This document shows, in pieces, positions 8,259 to 15,984 of a stretch of 25,037 nt of DNA; position 1 is the first letter of the stretch, and each line of letters begins with the position of its first letter. The notes beneath the pieces are model-generated. The model saw only the letters and a program-made list of their open reading frames with translations, was not told the origin of the DNA and ran no database searches. The stretch is taken from contig CAZWTY010000066.1 in NCBI GenBank assembly GCA_964637565.1, positions 1 to 25,037 on the forward strand, read 5' to 3'. The DNA comes from DYJE01 sp964637565 (GTDB lineage Bacteria > Desulfobacterota > Desulfobacteria > Desulfobacterales > Desulfolunaceae). Both the position numbers and the translations under genes were made by a program.

Positions 8259-8573
8259 TCAGGCGATGTACGAACAGCAGTAATCGGTGATTTTCTTGAT
8301 TTTCAGGCTGAAGGCCGATCCGGCAGGGACTTCGAAGCTTTCTCCCGCCTTGATGATCTTCCAGCCGGGATTCCCTGGAAGAAGGACTTCCAGCTCTCCA
8401 TCTAAAATTTCCATGATTTCCTTTTCTGCGGTGTTGAAGGTGTAGTCACCGGGAAGCATGATTCCCAGGGTTTTTTTGGAGCCGTCCGGAAAAAGGAGCG
8501 TGCGGCTGGTGACCGAACCGTTGGCGTAGATGTTGGCTTTTTTGACGACGGTGACTTTTTCGAATGTGTTCAT
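8259..8573 (-). CDS. ppnP: Pyrimidine/purine nucleoside phosphorylase PpnP
   Basis: A small cupin-fold enzyme (formerly DUF1255/YaiE) that phosphorolyses many nucleosides to the free base and ribose-1-phosphate. The protein has 104 residues, close to the usual 94 plus a short N-terminus. The family blocks are present: GDYTFNTAEKEIMEILDGEL, LLPG, and AGESFEVPAGSAFSLKI, ending with a Tyr-Cys-Cys segment. AAGGA lies about 11 nt upstream of the ATG. It is followed on the same strand by the caspase-like gene, with no clear terminator between them. Confidence 0.88.
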   Translation of the reverse strand: MNTFEKVTVVKKANIYANGSVTSRTLLFPDGSKKTLGIMLPGDYTFNTAEKEIMEILDGELEVLLPGNPGWKIIKAGESFEVPAGSAFSLKIKKITDYCCSYIA

Positions 8574-8734
8574 CGGCGGGCGTCCTTTGTTTTGATCCTG
8601 GTTGTCCTTGTTTCCGGATTGATTTTGGGAAACCGGAGTATCTGATTATTTATCGGGCTGAATGAGGGTATTCTATAATGGAAAAAACGGATGATTTCAA
8701 GATGAAGGATGAATTGCCAGAAGGACCTTGAAAT

Positions 8735-8802
8735 GGGCGGCCGGAAAGCCACAGGCTCTTCCTTTCCGGGAGGAGCCTGTGAAAACCTCGGACGGGCCGC
8801 CC
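8735..8802 (-). terminator. Nested inverted repeats after the DsrE-like gene
   Basis: An outer stem GGGCGGCC (8735-8742) / GGCCGCCC (8795-8802) encloses an inner 9-bp stem CACAGGCTC (8750-8758) / GAGCCTGTG (8773-8781). The outer arm begins 2 nt after the stop codon of the DsrE-like gene, the expected place for a terminator. A T-run is lacking, so it may act with Rho or protect the mRNA end. Confidence 0.5.
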
Positions 8803-8803
8803 G

Positions 8804-9151
8804 TCAGAACGTGATGATCTCGTACCCCCGATCCCTGTATCCGGCCATGCCGGGATGGCCGGATACGTCGTCCAGCAGGGCGAGACCCTGTTCCTTTGCG
8901 GCGTCCAGGGTGCCCAGTTTGTTGGAACAGGCCTTGCAGACCCCTTCCACCAGGCCCGCTTCCAGGCATTTATTCCAGAATCCGTGAAGCATGTGTTCCG
9001 GTCTCACGAGCTCGGGGATCAGTTTCACAGCGGCGCCTTCGACCACGATTTTCGCCTCGTGTCCCTTGGCCTTCATGTCCAGGGCGTTCAGAAGCACATG
9101 GATGAAACACATGGGGTCGCCGTTGAACACGAACAGAACGAATTTTTTCAT
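8804..9151 (-). CDS. DsrE/DsrF-like (YchN-fold) protein
   Basis: A 115-residue protein of the DsrE-like family, small soluble proteins often involved in sulfur transfer or redox. The N-terminus MKKFVLFVFNGDP and the segment AKIVVEGAAVKLIPEL match the family. Cys72 and Cys75 form a C-x-x-C (VCKAC) at the position where active members keep a sulfur-carrying Cys. Cys15 and Cys62 are additional. AAAGGAGA lies 6 nt before the ATG. It is transcribed away from the FAH-family gene across a 256-bp shared upstream region. A precise partner is not visible. Confidence 0.8.
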   Translation of the reverse strand: MKKFVLFVFNGDPMCFIHVLLNALDMKAKGHEAKIVVEGAAVKLIPELVRPEHMLHGFWNKCLEAGLVEGVCKACSNKLGTLDAAKEQGLALLDDVSGHPGMAGYRDRGYEIITF

Positions 9152-9274
9152 GGGTGTCTCCTTTCATGGGTGGGAAATACATCGTCCGGATCAGGGATCG
9201 TCGGTATGACAGGGCCAGCATAGCAGAAACATGGACATCGGGGCAAGATGATGAATCGGGGGCGGCAGGACCAT

Positions 9275-9289
9275 CCCATGAAACATGGG
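9275..9289. promoter_or_regulatory. Inverted repeat CCCATG-AAA-CATGGG
   Basis: A 6-bp inverted repeat with a 3-nt centre in the region between the divergent DsrE-like and FAH genes. It could be an operator, but short repeats like this also arise by chance. Confidence 0.3.
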
Positions 9290-9316
9290 CATGATCTATG
9301 GCCTTTCTGAAAAAGG

Positions 9317-9378
9317 TTGACAAAACAGGCATAGCGTTAACAAAATCCCTGAACCGTAAAATCCTCCGACCGGAGGAT
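9317..9378 (+). promoter_or_regulatory. Likely promoter and operator of the FAH-family gene
   Basis: A perfect -35 TTGACA (9317-9322) is followed after 18 nt by CAAAAT (9341-9346), a 4/6 match to the -10 box. Just downstream is an inverted repeat ATCCTCCG-AC-CGGAGGAT (9361-9378), ending 29 nt before the start codon. It could be a repressor site that blocks early transcription, or an mRNA hairpin. Its right arm holds GGAGGA, but the gene has its own ribosome site further on. Confidence 0.5.
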
Positions 9379-9407
9379 AAATCATACAACCGTTGAAAGG
9401 ACCTGAA

Positions 9408-10202
9408 ATGCGCATCGTTCGATTCTGTGATGAAAATGGAAAGATCCGTCACGGCGTTCCCGAATCACCCGGAACAGCTTTGGAGCAGGAAATGGAAGGG
9501 GGGATCTGGACGGCCACCGGACGGTCCCTGGCCATCGCACGCTACCTGCCGCCCGTGAATCCTGCGGCGATCTTTTGTATCGGCCTCAACTACGCCAACC
9601 ATGCCCGGGAAACGGGAATGGTTCCACCCGAACGGCCCGTGGTGTTCATGAAAAACCCCGCTTCGGTCACGGGCCACCTGTGGGACATCGTTCTTCCCGC
9701 GTCCTGCCGGGAACCTCTCCAGGTGGATTACGAGGTGGAACTGGCCGTGGTCATCGGCCGGGCCGCGAAAAATGTGACGGAGGACGAGGCCCTGTCCTAT
9801 GTGAAAGGGTACACGGTGGCCAATGACGTGTCCGCCAGGATCTGGCAGAAAAACGGCGGGGGCGGCCAGTGGGTGAGGGGCAAGAGTTTCGACACGTTCT
9901 GTCCCCTGGGACCATGGCTGGTGACCTCGGATGAAATCCGCGACCCGTCGGACCTTGGCCTGGCCCTGAACCTGAACGGGGAAACACTCCAGAAAAGCCG
10001 GACCTCGGACATGATTTTTTCCGTGAAACAGCTGATCGCCTATCTGTCCGAAGACACGACCCTTCTGCCGGACACGGTGATTTTGACCGGAACGCCTGAA
10101 GGGGTGGGGTTCGCCCGGAACCCTCCCGTCTACCTGAAACCGGGGGACTGTCTGAGCCTTACGGTGGAAAATATCGGAACGCTGGAAAACGCCGTGGTGT
10201 AA
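9408..10202 (+). CDS. Fumarylacetoacetate hydrolase-family protein
   Basis: A 264-residue FAH-fold hydrolase, decarboxylase or hydratase acting on a beta-diketo or 2-oxo acid, probably in aromatic or amino-acid breakdown. The metal ligands Glu109, Glu111 (YEVELAVVIG) and Asp140 (NDVSAR) are all present. Other family blocks are IGLNYANHARETG (58-70), VVFMKNPAS, GKSFDTFCPLGPW and TGTPEGVGF. I chose ATG 9408 since AAGGA lies 6 nt upstream; the in-frame TTG at 9393 would cover that ribosome site. It ends 13 bp from the converging alpha/beta hydrolase gene. The substrate cannot be told from the sequence. Confidence 0.9.
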   Translation: MRIVRFCDENGKIRHGVPESPGTALEQEMEGGIWTATGRSLAIARYLPPVNPAAIFCIGLNYANHARETGMVPPERPVVFMKNPASVTGHLWDIVLPASCREPLQVDYEVELAVVIGRAAKNVTEDEALSYVKGYTVANDVSARIWQKNGGGGQWVRGKSFDTFCPLGPWLVTSDEIRDPSDLGLALNLNGETLQKSRTSDMIFSVKQLIAYLSEDTTLLPDTVILTGTPEGVGFARNPPVYLKPGDCLSLTVENIGTLENAVV

Positions 10203-10215
10203 GGGTCGTAATTGT

Positions 10216-11157
10216 TCAGTCCTTCTCTCTGAAGGCGGCGATAAACCAGTCCCGGGCCGCGTGAACCGTTTCCCGGACGTTGAGGAATGGGATCATGTGG
10301 CGGGCGTTGGTGATGCAGATGAAGTCGAACGGGTGTTTCATCTTTTCCATGATGTGGCGCATGTACCCCACCTGGATCACCTCGTCGTCTTCTCCGGTGA
10401 TGATGGCGGCCTTGAAATCATGGGCCCTGGTGAGAAGGGACGTCCGCCACGAATAGATGTCCGCCAGGGTTCCGATGGAGTATTCCCAGACGATGAGGTC
10501 GTCGTAGTCGATGAAATCGGCGAAGGCGTTGCCCCGGATCAGGGCGTTCACGTCGATGAAGGACCGGAAGTCGATCTTGAAGTCCGGCACGAACAGCCGG
10601 GCCATCCTCAGGCTGTTCCAGCCGTAGAACGTGAAAAGATCCGGCGGGTATTCGGACAAAAACAGGGTATGGCAGAGAAGGGCCCGGATCCTTGGATCGT
10701 TTTCCGCGCAGGCCATGGCAAGGGGCGCTCCGATGGAACAGCCGAAAAACCCCACGGGGCCTGAAAACCGTTTCGAAAGCACCGTCACCACCTGGTTCAT
10801 GTCGGCGGTCACCTGGTCCACCGTGTAGACCCCCCTTTCTCCCCCGGAGTAGCCGTGGCCTCTCAGGTCCACTCCCGCCACGTTGAAGCCCCAGGTGGAC
10901 AGCTTGTAGAGAAACTCGCAGTACATCTCCGCATAGGTTCCGATCCCTGGAATGAACACGATCACCGGGTGGTCCGGAGCGCTTTCATACAGTTCGATAT
11001 GGATGGAAGGATCGCCTGCTTTAAGAATTTTCCGGCGGCTGACAAACGGGGCGTAGCCCAGGACGTTCATGAGGATCATCCGGCGTTTCTCAGGTGTCTC
11101 GGCTTTGGCGAGCTGTTTTTTCGTTTCGTTGATGTCGTGGTCTGAAAGCTGGATCAT
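10216..11157 (-). CDS. Alpha/beta hydrolase (lysophospholipase-like)
   Basis: A serine hydrolase of 313 residues. The nucleophile Ser141 lies in GCSIG, the acid is Asp257 or Asp258 in GEDDEVI, and the base is His287 in NARHMIPF. DLRGHGYSGG (97-106) and FIPGIGTYAEMY (68-79) are typical of monoglyceride-lipase/lysophospholipase-like members. No signal peptide is seen, so it is probably cytoplasmic. The start has no obvious ribosome site, and the gene lies 33 nt after the DUF3786 gene, so translation may be coupled. The substrate is unknown. Confidence 0.82.
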   Translation of the reverse strand: MIQLSDHDINETKKQLAKAETPEKRRMILMNVLGYAPFVSRRKILKAGDPSIHIELYESAPDHPVIVFIPGIGTYAEMYCEFLYKLSTWGFNVAGVDLRGHGYSGGERGVYTVDQVTADMNQVVTVLSKRFSGPVGFFGCSIGAPLAMACAENDPRIRALLCHTLFLSEYPPDLFTFYGWNSLRMARLFVPDFKIDFRSFIDVNALIRGNAFADFIDYDDLIVWEYSIGTLADIYSWRTSLLTRAHDFKAAIITGEDDEVIQVGYMRHIMEKMKHPFDFICITNARHMIPFLNVRETVHAARDWFIAAFREKD

Positions 11158-11190
11158 GGCGTCGATTGAAATTCGTTTAAATGGTTTGGA

Positions 11191-12105
11191 TCAGTTGTTC
11201 TTCGCCTGGAGAATCGAGCGGGTGACCAGGTTTACCAGTCCCCAGATCCCGGCCGCGTCGAGGCATCGTTCTATGGACGCGTCGAAAAGCACATCCACCG
11301 AGGCTTCAAATTCGTTGTCCTTTTGCCAGAACAGGTAGTAAATGGGGATTCTGGGAAAGGGCAGAAACCGGAAGGCCGCGTCGGCCATATCCACAGGTTC
11401 CGCGCAAAGATGATGGGCCGCTTCCCTGAAGTCCCCGAGGCTTCCCTTGAACCTTTGGAGCAGGGGGCCCATGTTCAGGGCGTGGGGGCCTTTGAAAAAG
11501 TGGCCCTCTTTCAGGTCTTTTGTGCTGACCAGGTTGCGTCCCAAAGGATACAGGGCATCCACCCTGTTGAAGTAAAGAAGGGTGATCAGCTCGAGCAGAG
11601 GATCGTTCACGGTGTCCCAGAGTCCCTGTTTGTTCTGCTTCAACCGCCGCCCTTTGAAATCGGCCAGGATGTCCCGGTTCAGAAAACGGAAGGCAAGACC
11701 CTCCTTCCGGGCTTCGGTGAGGGTGAGATGGGAAAGGGCCGTGATGTCCCTTTGGACAAGCCTGTCCCAGTATTCATTGGGGACGACGATGTCTTTGTCC
11801 TGGGGCGTCAGGGCCGGAGGGTTCTGGGACAGACGGCGTTTCTGCATGTCGAGAAAACCCGAACTGAACGGATAAGGGCCCATTCTGAAATTTTCGCAGG
11901 GAAACAGGTCGCAACCGCTCATGCAGTAGGCCACGGCGTTGAGGTGGGCGCATTCGAGAATCGGGCAGCCCGATCCGAAAAGCTGTTTCTGGACCGCCAG
12001 CTTCGACGCCGCTTCACGGCTTGTACCGGCCCCGCAGGTCGAACATGTGCCGATGACGTTCAATCGGCAGACATCGCAGTTTATTCCGCATGCGCCAGTG
12101 GCCAT
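11191..12105 (-). CDS. DUF3786 protein with Cys-rich N-terminal region
   Basis: A 304-residue protein. The first 70 residues hold ten cysteines (6, 10, 13, 21, 24, 47, 52, 61, 65, 70), beginning CGINCDVC and C-x-x-C pairs, which look like ligands for one or more Fe-S clusters. The C-terminal part (FPRIPIYYLFWQKDNEF...LFDASI...CLDAAGIW) matches what I recall of the DUF3786 family, found mostly in strict anaerobes. Function is unknown. I chose ATG 12105, preceded by GGGAGAGG; the open frame continues upstream to 12237 but those 44 residues look non-coding. It is between the kinase gene and the hydrolase gene on the same strand. Confidence 0.75.
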   Translation of the reverse strand: MATGACGINCDVCRLNVIGTCSTCGAGTSREAASKLAVQKQLFGSGCPILECAHLNAVAYCMSGCDLFPCENFRMGPYPFSSGFLDMQKRRLSQNPPALTPQDKDIVVPNEYWDRLVQRDITALSHLTLTEARKEGLAFRFLNRDILADFKGRRLKQNKQGLWDTVNDPLLELITLLYFNRVDALYPLGRNLVSTKDLKEGHFFKGPHALNMGPLLQRFKGSLGDFREAAHHLCAEPVDMADAAFRFLPFPRIPIYYLFWQKDNEFEASVDVLFDASIERCLDAAGIWGLVNLVTRSILQAKNN

Positions 12106-12311
12106 GTGCCTCTCCCTCTCTGGTGTCCTGGTCTCCAAATGTCCGGGAAACGTTGAAAAGAGACAACATTCTAACAGAACATCCGGGATATGCAACAGAA
12201 GAATCGGAACCCTCTGGAGGTCGACTCCTTGCGGCATTCTGGTCCGCAGGCGATGCGTCCCTCCGGCCTTCCGGGCTGTGGGAGAGACACAGCGTTTTAC
12301 AGGGAGGGTGA

Positions 12312-14630
12312 TTATTCCGGTATCGGTGATGAGAAAGCCTCACGGACTTTGTCCGCGATATCTTTTACCGTGAAAGGTTTGGCGAGAAACATAACACCGT
12401 CCTCGAGAACCCCGTGGCGGGCGATCACATTGGCCGTGTAGCCGGACATGTAAAGGCACCTGATACCTGGTTTGATCTCGGAGATTCTGGCCGACAGCAC
12501 CTTGCCGTTCATCTTGGGCATGACCACGTCGGTGAGCAGAAGATCAATGGGACCGTCATGGTTGCGGGCGATGTCCAGGGCAGTTTCCGGACAGGTGGCG
12601 GTAAGAACGGAGTATCCGAGTTGTTCGAGAATGGATTCTCCGATTTCAAGGATGGCCGGATCGTCTTCCACCATAAGTATGGTTCCGCTGCCCCGTGATG
12701 GCTCATGGCTCTTTGGCGGTGCCGTGGCATGAATGTCAATCGTCCGGGCCTCGGGAAAGTGGAGTTTGAACGTGGAGCCTTGCCCCGGCATGCTGGTCAC
12801 GGTAATGAACCCGCTGTTCTGTTTTACAATACCGTAAACCGTTGCAAGTCCAAGGCCTGTTCCTTTACCGATCTCCTTGGTGGTGAAGAACGGCTCGAAA
12901 ATCTGGTCCAGGGTTTGTTTGTCCATGCCCCGGCCGTTGTCTGTTACGCAGAGAACGGTAAAGGTTCCGGGGTAAACATCTGTTTTGCCGGTGCCGTGGG
13001 ATTCGCCGATGACAACCCGCTGTGTTTCAATGGTGATTTCACCCCCGTTTCCAATGGCGTCCCTGGCGTTGACCATGAGGTTGGCCAGAACCTGGTCGAG
13101 CTGGGAAGGATCCATGAGGACGGGACCGATATCTTGTCCGGGGATCCAGCGGAGCCGGATGTCTTCTCCGATCAGGTGCTGAACCATGTCAAACATCCCG
13201 GAGATTGTCCGGTTGATATCCAGGCCCCGGGGCCTGATGGTTTGTCTCCGGGCAAAGGCGAGGAGTTGACGCACGAGTCCTGCCGATCTTTCCGAAGCGT
13301 CACGGATATTTTTTACACGCTTCCGTGAGGGTTCAGAAAGATGGTCGTCCATCATCAGAAGATCGGTGCTGCCCATGACCACGGACAGCATGTTGTTGAA
13401 ATCGTGAGCGATACCCCCGGCCAAATGGCCCACGGCTTCCATTTTTTGGGCTTGCCGAAGCTGGTTTTCCAGATGGGACTTTTCTTCCGCAGCGCGTCGG
13501 CGCTCGGTGATGTCCACGCCCATCAGGATGATGTGTGGGGTTTTGTTGATGGAAACGATCTCCGAGGAAAGGTACAAAAGGTGGCTGTGACCTTGTCTGT
13601 CACGGATGGTGATCTCCTTCCCATGGAGTTTGTCACCGGACATGAAAACACGCCTGATCGTTTCATACTCCTCCTGTGAAGCCCACAGGGCCAGTTCGCC
13701 CGAGGTCCTTCCGGTGACCTCTTCCGTATTGTATCCGATGATTCGGCAAAGAGAATCGCTGATATCGGTGAACCTTCCGCGCTGGAGATCCATCAGGCCT
13801 ATGAGCAGGGGGCTTTTGTGAAAAACGGTCGAAAATTTTTCTTCCGATTCACGAAGGAGCAGATTGGCCTCCACCAGTTCGTTGCGTGTGACCTCGTGAC
13901 GTTCATTGGCCGCTTTGAGGTCCCTGGCCGTTTGTTCCATTTTCCGGAGGGCCTCGGTCAGCTCCAGGTTGATGACCTCCATTTTTTCCTTCTGGGCCTT
14001 AACCGTGGCTTCGGCCTGGGTTCTTTCCTCAATTTCGGCCCTCGCTTTTTCCAGAGCGGTCCGGTTGATGGCGAAAACACTGTAGGAAATGACGGACACA
14101 ATGAGGATGGCGGCGGTGTTGTCTCTGAGAAAATCGATCACCGCATGATCGGGAATCGGGAGGCTGGACCGTGTGATGGTCATATATCCGAAAAGAAAAA
14201 GGATATTGGCCAATCCATAGATCAGGAACACGGATTTCTTCCGGTTGACCACCAGGGGAAGGAGGATAAGGACGCAGAAAACATAGGCGAAGGTATCGAG
14301 ACGGGTTACCGGGTGGTTTTTGTCCAGTATGATCACGGCCCAGATGGTGACCTGGTTGATAATGACGATCAGATGGGCGGAAAGACCGAAGTGCCCCCGG
14401 ATCAGCAACGCCAGGGCGCATGGAACAAGGAAAAAACAGAGAAACATGGGGAAGAGGCTGGGTTTGATGAAGCGGAGTCCGTTTGAATTTAGGAAGAGGA
14501 TCGAGCCTATGAGAATCAGGACCATGGCCATGTTGAACAGGCAGACACCGACGAAAAACCGGGCCTTCAAACGAAGTCCGAAATCGGAGTCCTTGTATTT
14601 CGACAATGCGCTGTCCATCCATTGACGCAT
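12312..14630 (-). CDS. Membrane hybrid histidine kinase (PAS-HisKA-HATPase-REC)
   Basis: A 772-residue two-component sensor. About six membrane helices lie within residues 26-190. A coiled coil (about 192-260) leads into a PAS domain (265-380), then HisKA with phospho-acceptor His409 in AHDFNN. The ATPase domain has its N-box around Asn521, DNGRGM (564-569), FEPFFTTK and GTGLGLA. A C-terminal receiver (about 651-768) has Asp701 in LTDVVMP and Lys751 in AKPF. The signal is unknown; the membrane part has no long periplasmic loop, so it may sense a membrane or cytoplasmic cue through PAS. ATG 14630 has GAGGTGG upstream. No separate response regulator is adjacent. Confidence 0.9.
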   Translation of the reverse strand: MRQWMDSALSKYKDSDFGLRLKARFFVGVCLFNMAMVLILIGSILFLNSNGLRFIKPSLFPMFLCFFLVPCALALLIRGHFGLSAHLIVIINQVTIWAVIILDKNHPVTRLDTFAYVFCVLILLPLVVNRKKSVFLIYGLANILFLFGYMTITRSSLPIPDHAVIDFLRDNTAAILIVSVISYSVFAINRTALEKARAEIEERTQAEATVKAQKEKMEVINLELTEALRKMEQTARDLKAANERHEVTRNELVEANLLLRESEEKFSTVFHKSPLLIGLMDLQRGRFTDISDSLCRIIGYNTEEVTGRTSGELALWASQEEYETIRRVFMSGDKLHGKEITIRDRQGHSHLLYLSSEIVSINKTPHIILMGVDITERRRAAEEKSHLENQLRQAQKMEAVGHLAGGIAHDFNNMLSVVMGSTDLLMMDDHLSEPSRKRVKNIRDASERSAGLVRQLLAFARRQTIRPRGLDINRTISGMFDMVQHLIGEDIRLRWIPGQDIGPVLMDPSQLDQVLANLMVNARDAIGNGGEITIETQRVVIGESHGTGKTDVYPGTFTVLCVTDNGRGMDKQTLDQIFEPFFTTKEIGKGTGLGLATVYGIVKQNSGFITVTSMPGQGSTFKLHFPEARTIDIHATAPPKSHEPSRGSGTILMVEDDPAILEIGESILEQLGYSVLTATCPETALDIARNHDGPIDLLLTDVVMPKMNGKVLSARISEIKPGIRCLYMSGYTANVIARHGVLEDGVMFLAKPFTVKDIADKVREAFSSPIPE

Positions 14631-14867
14631 GGACCACCTCAAGGCGCATCGACAGGGTGTGTGACAGCCACGTTTAACGCCATGTAGTTTATCTTCTCCA
14701 AAGGAATGGGGACCCCGGCCCTCTTTTTTGACGTTTCATCGCGCACATGGAAAAACGAAAGAAGCCGCGGGGGGCGACTGGAGGCGAACCCTTCAGACAT
14801 GCGTAAAACAATAGCAGGAAAAGCCGATGGCGTAAAGCGTTTAGGACTCATTGAACGACGGATGTTT
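14631..14867. other. Intergenic region, nothing recognised
   Basis: About 237 bp between the kinase gene and the DUF475 gene, both on the minus strand. I see no convincing gene, riboswitch or terminator. It should hold the kinase promoter. Confidence 0.4.
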
Positions 14868-15827
14868 TCATTCTGGATGATTTTCAAATGATTCTGAAGA
14901 GCCAGGACTGTCCTCTTCCTCCTTCATCGCGGCCCGGGATTTGATGAAGAAAAAACAGACCACACCGAAGGTGACCAGGGGGGACAGCCAGATGGGGATA
15001 TGGGCATCGAAACTTTCGGCGATCATGATGACGCCGAGAAAGAGGATGGAGTACATGGCCCCGTTTTTCAGGAAAAGGTAACGTTTGATCCGGTCCACGT
15101 TGTGAACCGTGAATTCCCGGACCACAAAGGCGCCGATTCCGTTGCCGATCAGAATCAGGGGAATGGACCGTGTGAAGGCAAAGGCGCCCAGGACTCCGTC
15201 AATGGAGAATGTGGCATCGATGACTTCCAGGTACATGATTTTACTCCAGTCGGACATGCGGCTTCCGATAAGGTCCCGCTCCACTTTTTCCGCGTGTTCC
15301 CGGAATCCGTGGGTGATGAAAAATGCGGTGGAGCCCACCACGGCGCTGAACGCCATCATGGTGTTTCTTTTCAGGGCAAACCAGACGAGCACGGTGAGAA
15401 TGATCGAGACCACGGCGAAAAACCAGCCGCCCTGCCGCTGCATGAACGCTTCTCCGGGCAGGCCGAAGTTCTTGGGTTCGATGAAAAGCCAGTGGAAAAA
15501 CAGAAACACCAGAAAGGTGCCTCCTCCGATGAGCAGAATGGGGGCTGAGGACTGGACGACCGAAGCCACTTTGGGATCGTTGCTGAACGTGGCTGTCAGG
15601 GCCTCCACAGGCCCCAGGGATGGCAGGGTGAGCCAGACGATCAGCCAGGGAAGGATACCCCGGATGAGAAAGACGGCGAAAAGGAGTCCCCAGAAAAGAA
15701 ACCATCGCCTGGCCCACTGTTCCATGGTAGACAGAACCTGGGCGTTGATGATGGCGTTGTCGATACTTGAAATGGTTTCGAACAGAACCAGTCCGATGAC
15801 GACGATGGAGGCTGACATGAAATCCAT
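14868..15827 (-). CDS. DUF475 / TerC-like integral membrane protein
   Basis: A 319-residue membrane protein with roughly eight hydrophobic helices. The two family signatures are near the start, FETISSIDNAIINAQVL (residues 16-32), and in the second half, EVIDATFSIDGVLGAFAFT (201-219), each with acidic residues inside a membrane segment. GNGIGAFVVREFTV (228-241) also fits. DUF475 proteins are relatives of TerC-type carriers, some of which export manganese or protect against metals; transport here is inference. The C-terminal tail is acidic and Ser-rich. AGGAAG lies 9 nt before the ATG. The gene starts 70 bp after the tRNA on the same strand. Confidence 0.82.
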   Translation of the reverse strand: MDFMSASIVVIGLVLFETISSIDNAIINAQVLSTMEQWARRWFLFWGLLFAVFLIRGILPWLIVWLTLPSLGPVEALTATFSNDPKVASVVQSSAPILLIGGGTFLVFLFFHWLFIEPKNFGLPGEAFMQRQGGWFFAVVSIILTVLVWFALKRNTMMAFSAVVGSTAFFITHGFREHAEKVERDLIGSRMSDWSKIMYLEVIDATFSIDGVLGAFAFTRSIPLILIGNGIGAFVVREFTVHNVDRIKRYLFLKNGAMYSILFLGVIMIAESFDAHIPIWLSPLVTFGVVCFFFIKSRAAMKEEEDSPGSSESFENHPE

Positions 15828-15896
15828 GGTGAGGGCTTCCTGAAAGTGCAGTTAACCGCGATGGCTCGGAAACAGATCCATGGGCCTTTTATGATG

Positions 15897-15971
15897 TGGC
15901 GCCCCCGACAAGAATCGAACTTGTGCACATGGATTAGGAATCCATTGCTCTATCCACTGAGCTACGGGGGC
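15897..15971 (-). tRNA. tRNA-Arg (anticodon CCT), with encoded CCA
   Basis: A full cloverleaf on the minus strand: acceptor GCCCCCG / CGGGGGC, D-arm GCTC...GAGC, anticodon stem ATGGA / TCCAT with loop TTCCTAA giving anticodon CCT, and a TTCGATTC T-loop. The discriminator G is followed by an encoded CCA at 15897-15899. The integrase gene ends only 13 nt upstream of its 5' end, and the GC content drops there. This marks the tRNA as the likely insertion site of the element. Confidence 0.95.
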
Positions 15972-15984
15972 TTTTTTAATCAAA

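Noticed and set aside
12253..12261. ATGCGTCCC, identical to an origin-type repeat, in host DNA
   Set aside because: A single copy in GC-rich DNA without a partner; chance occurrence is likely.
14639..14887. 82-residue minus-strand frame between kinase and DUF475 genes
   Set aside because: No ribosome site, starts inside the DUF475 gene and shows no familiar pattern.
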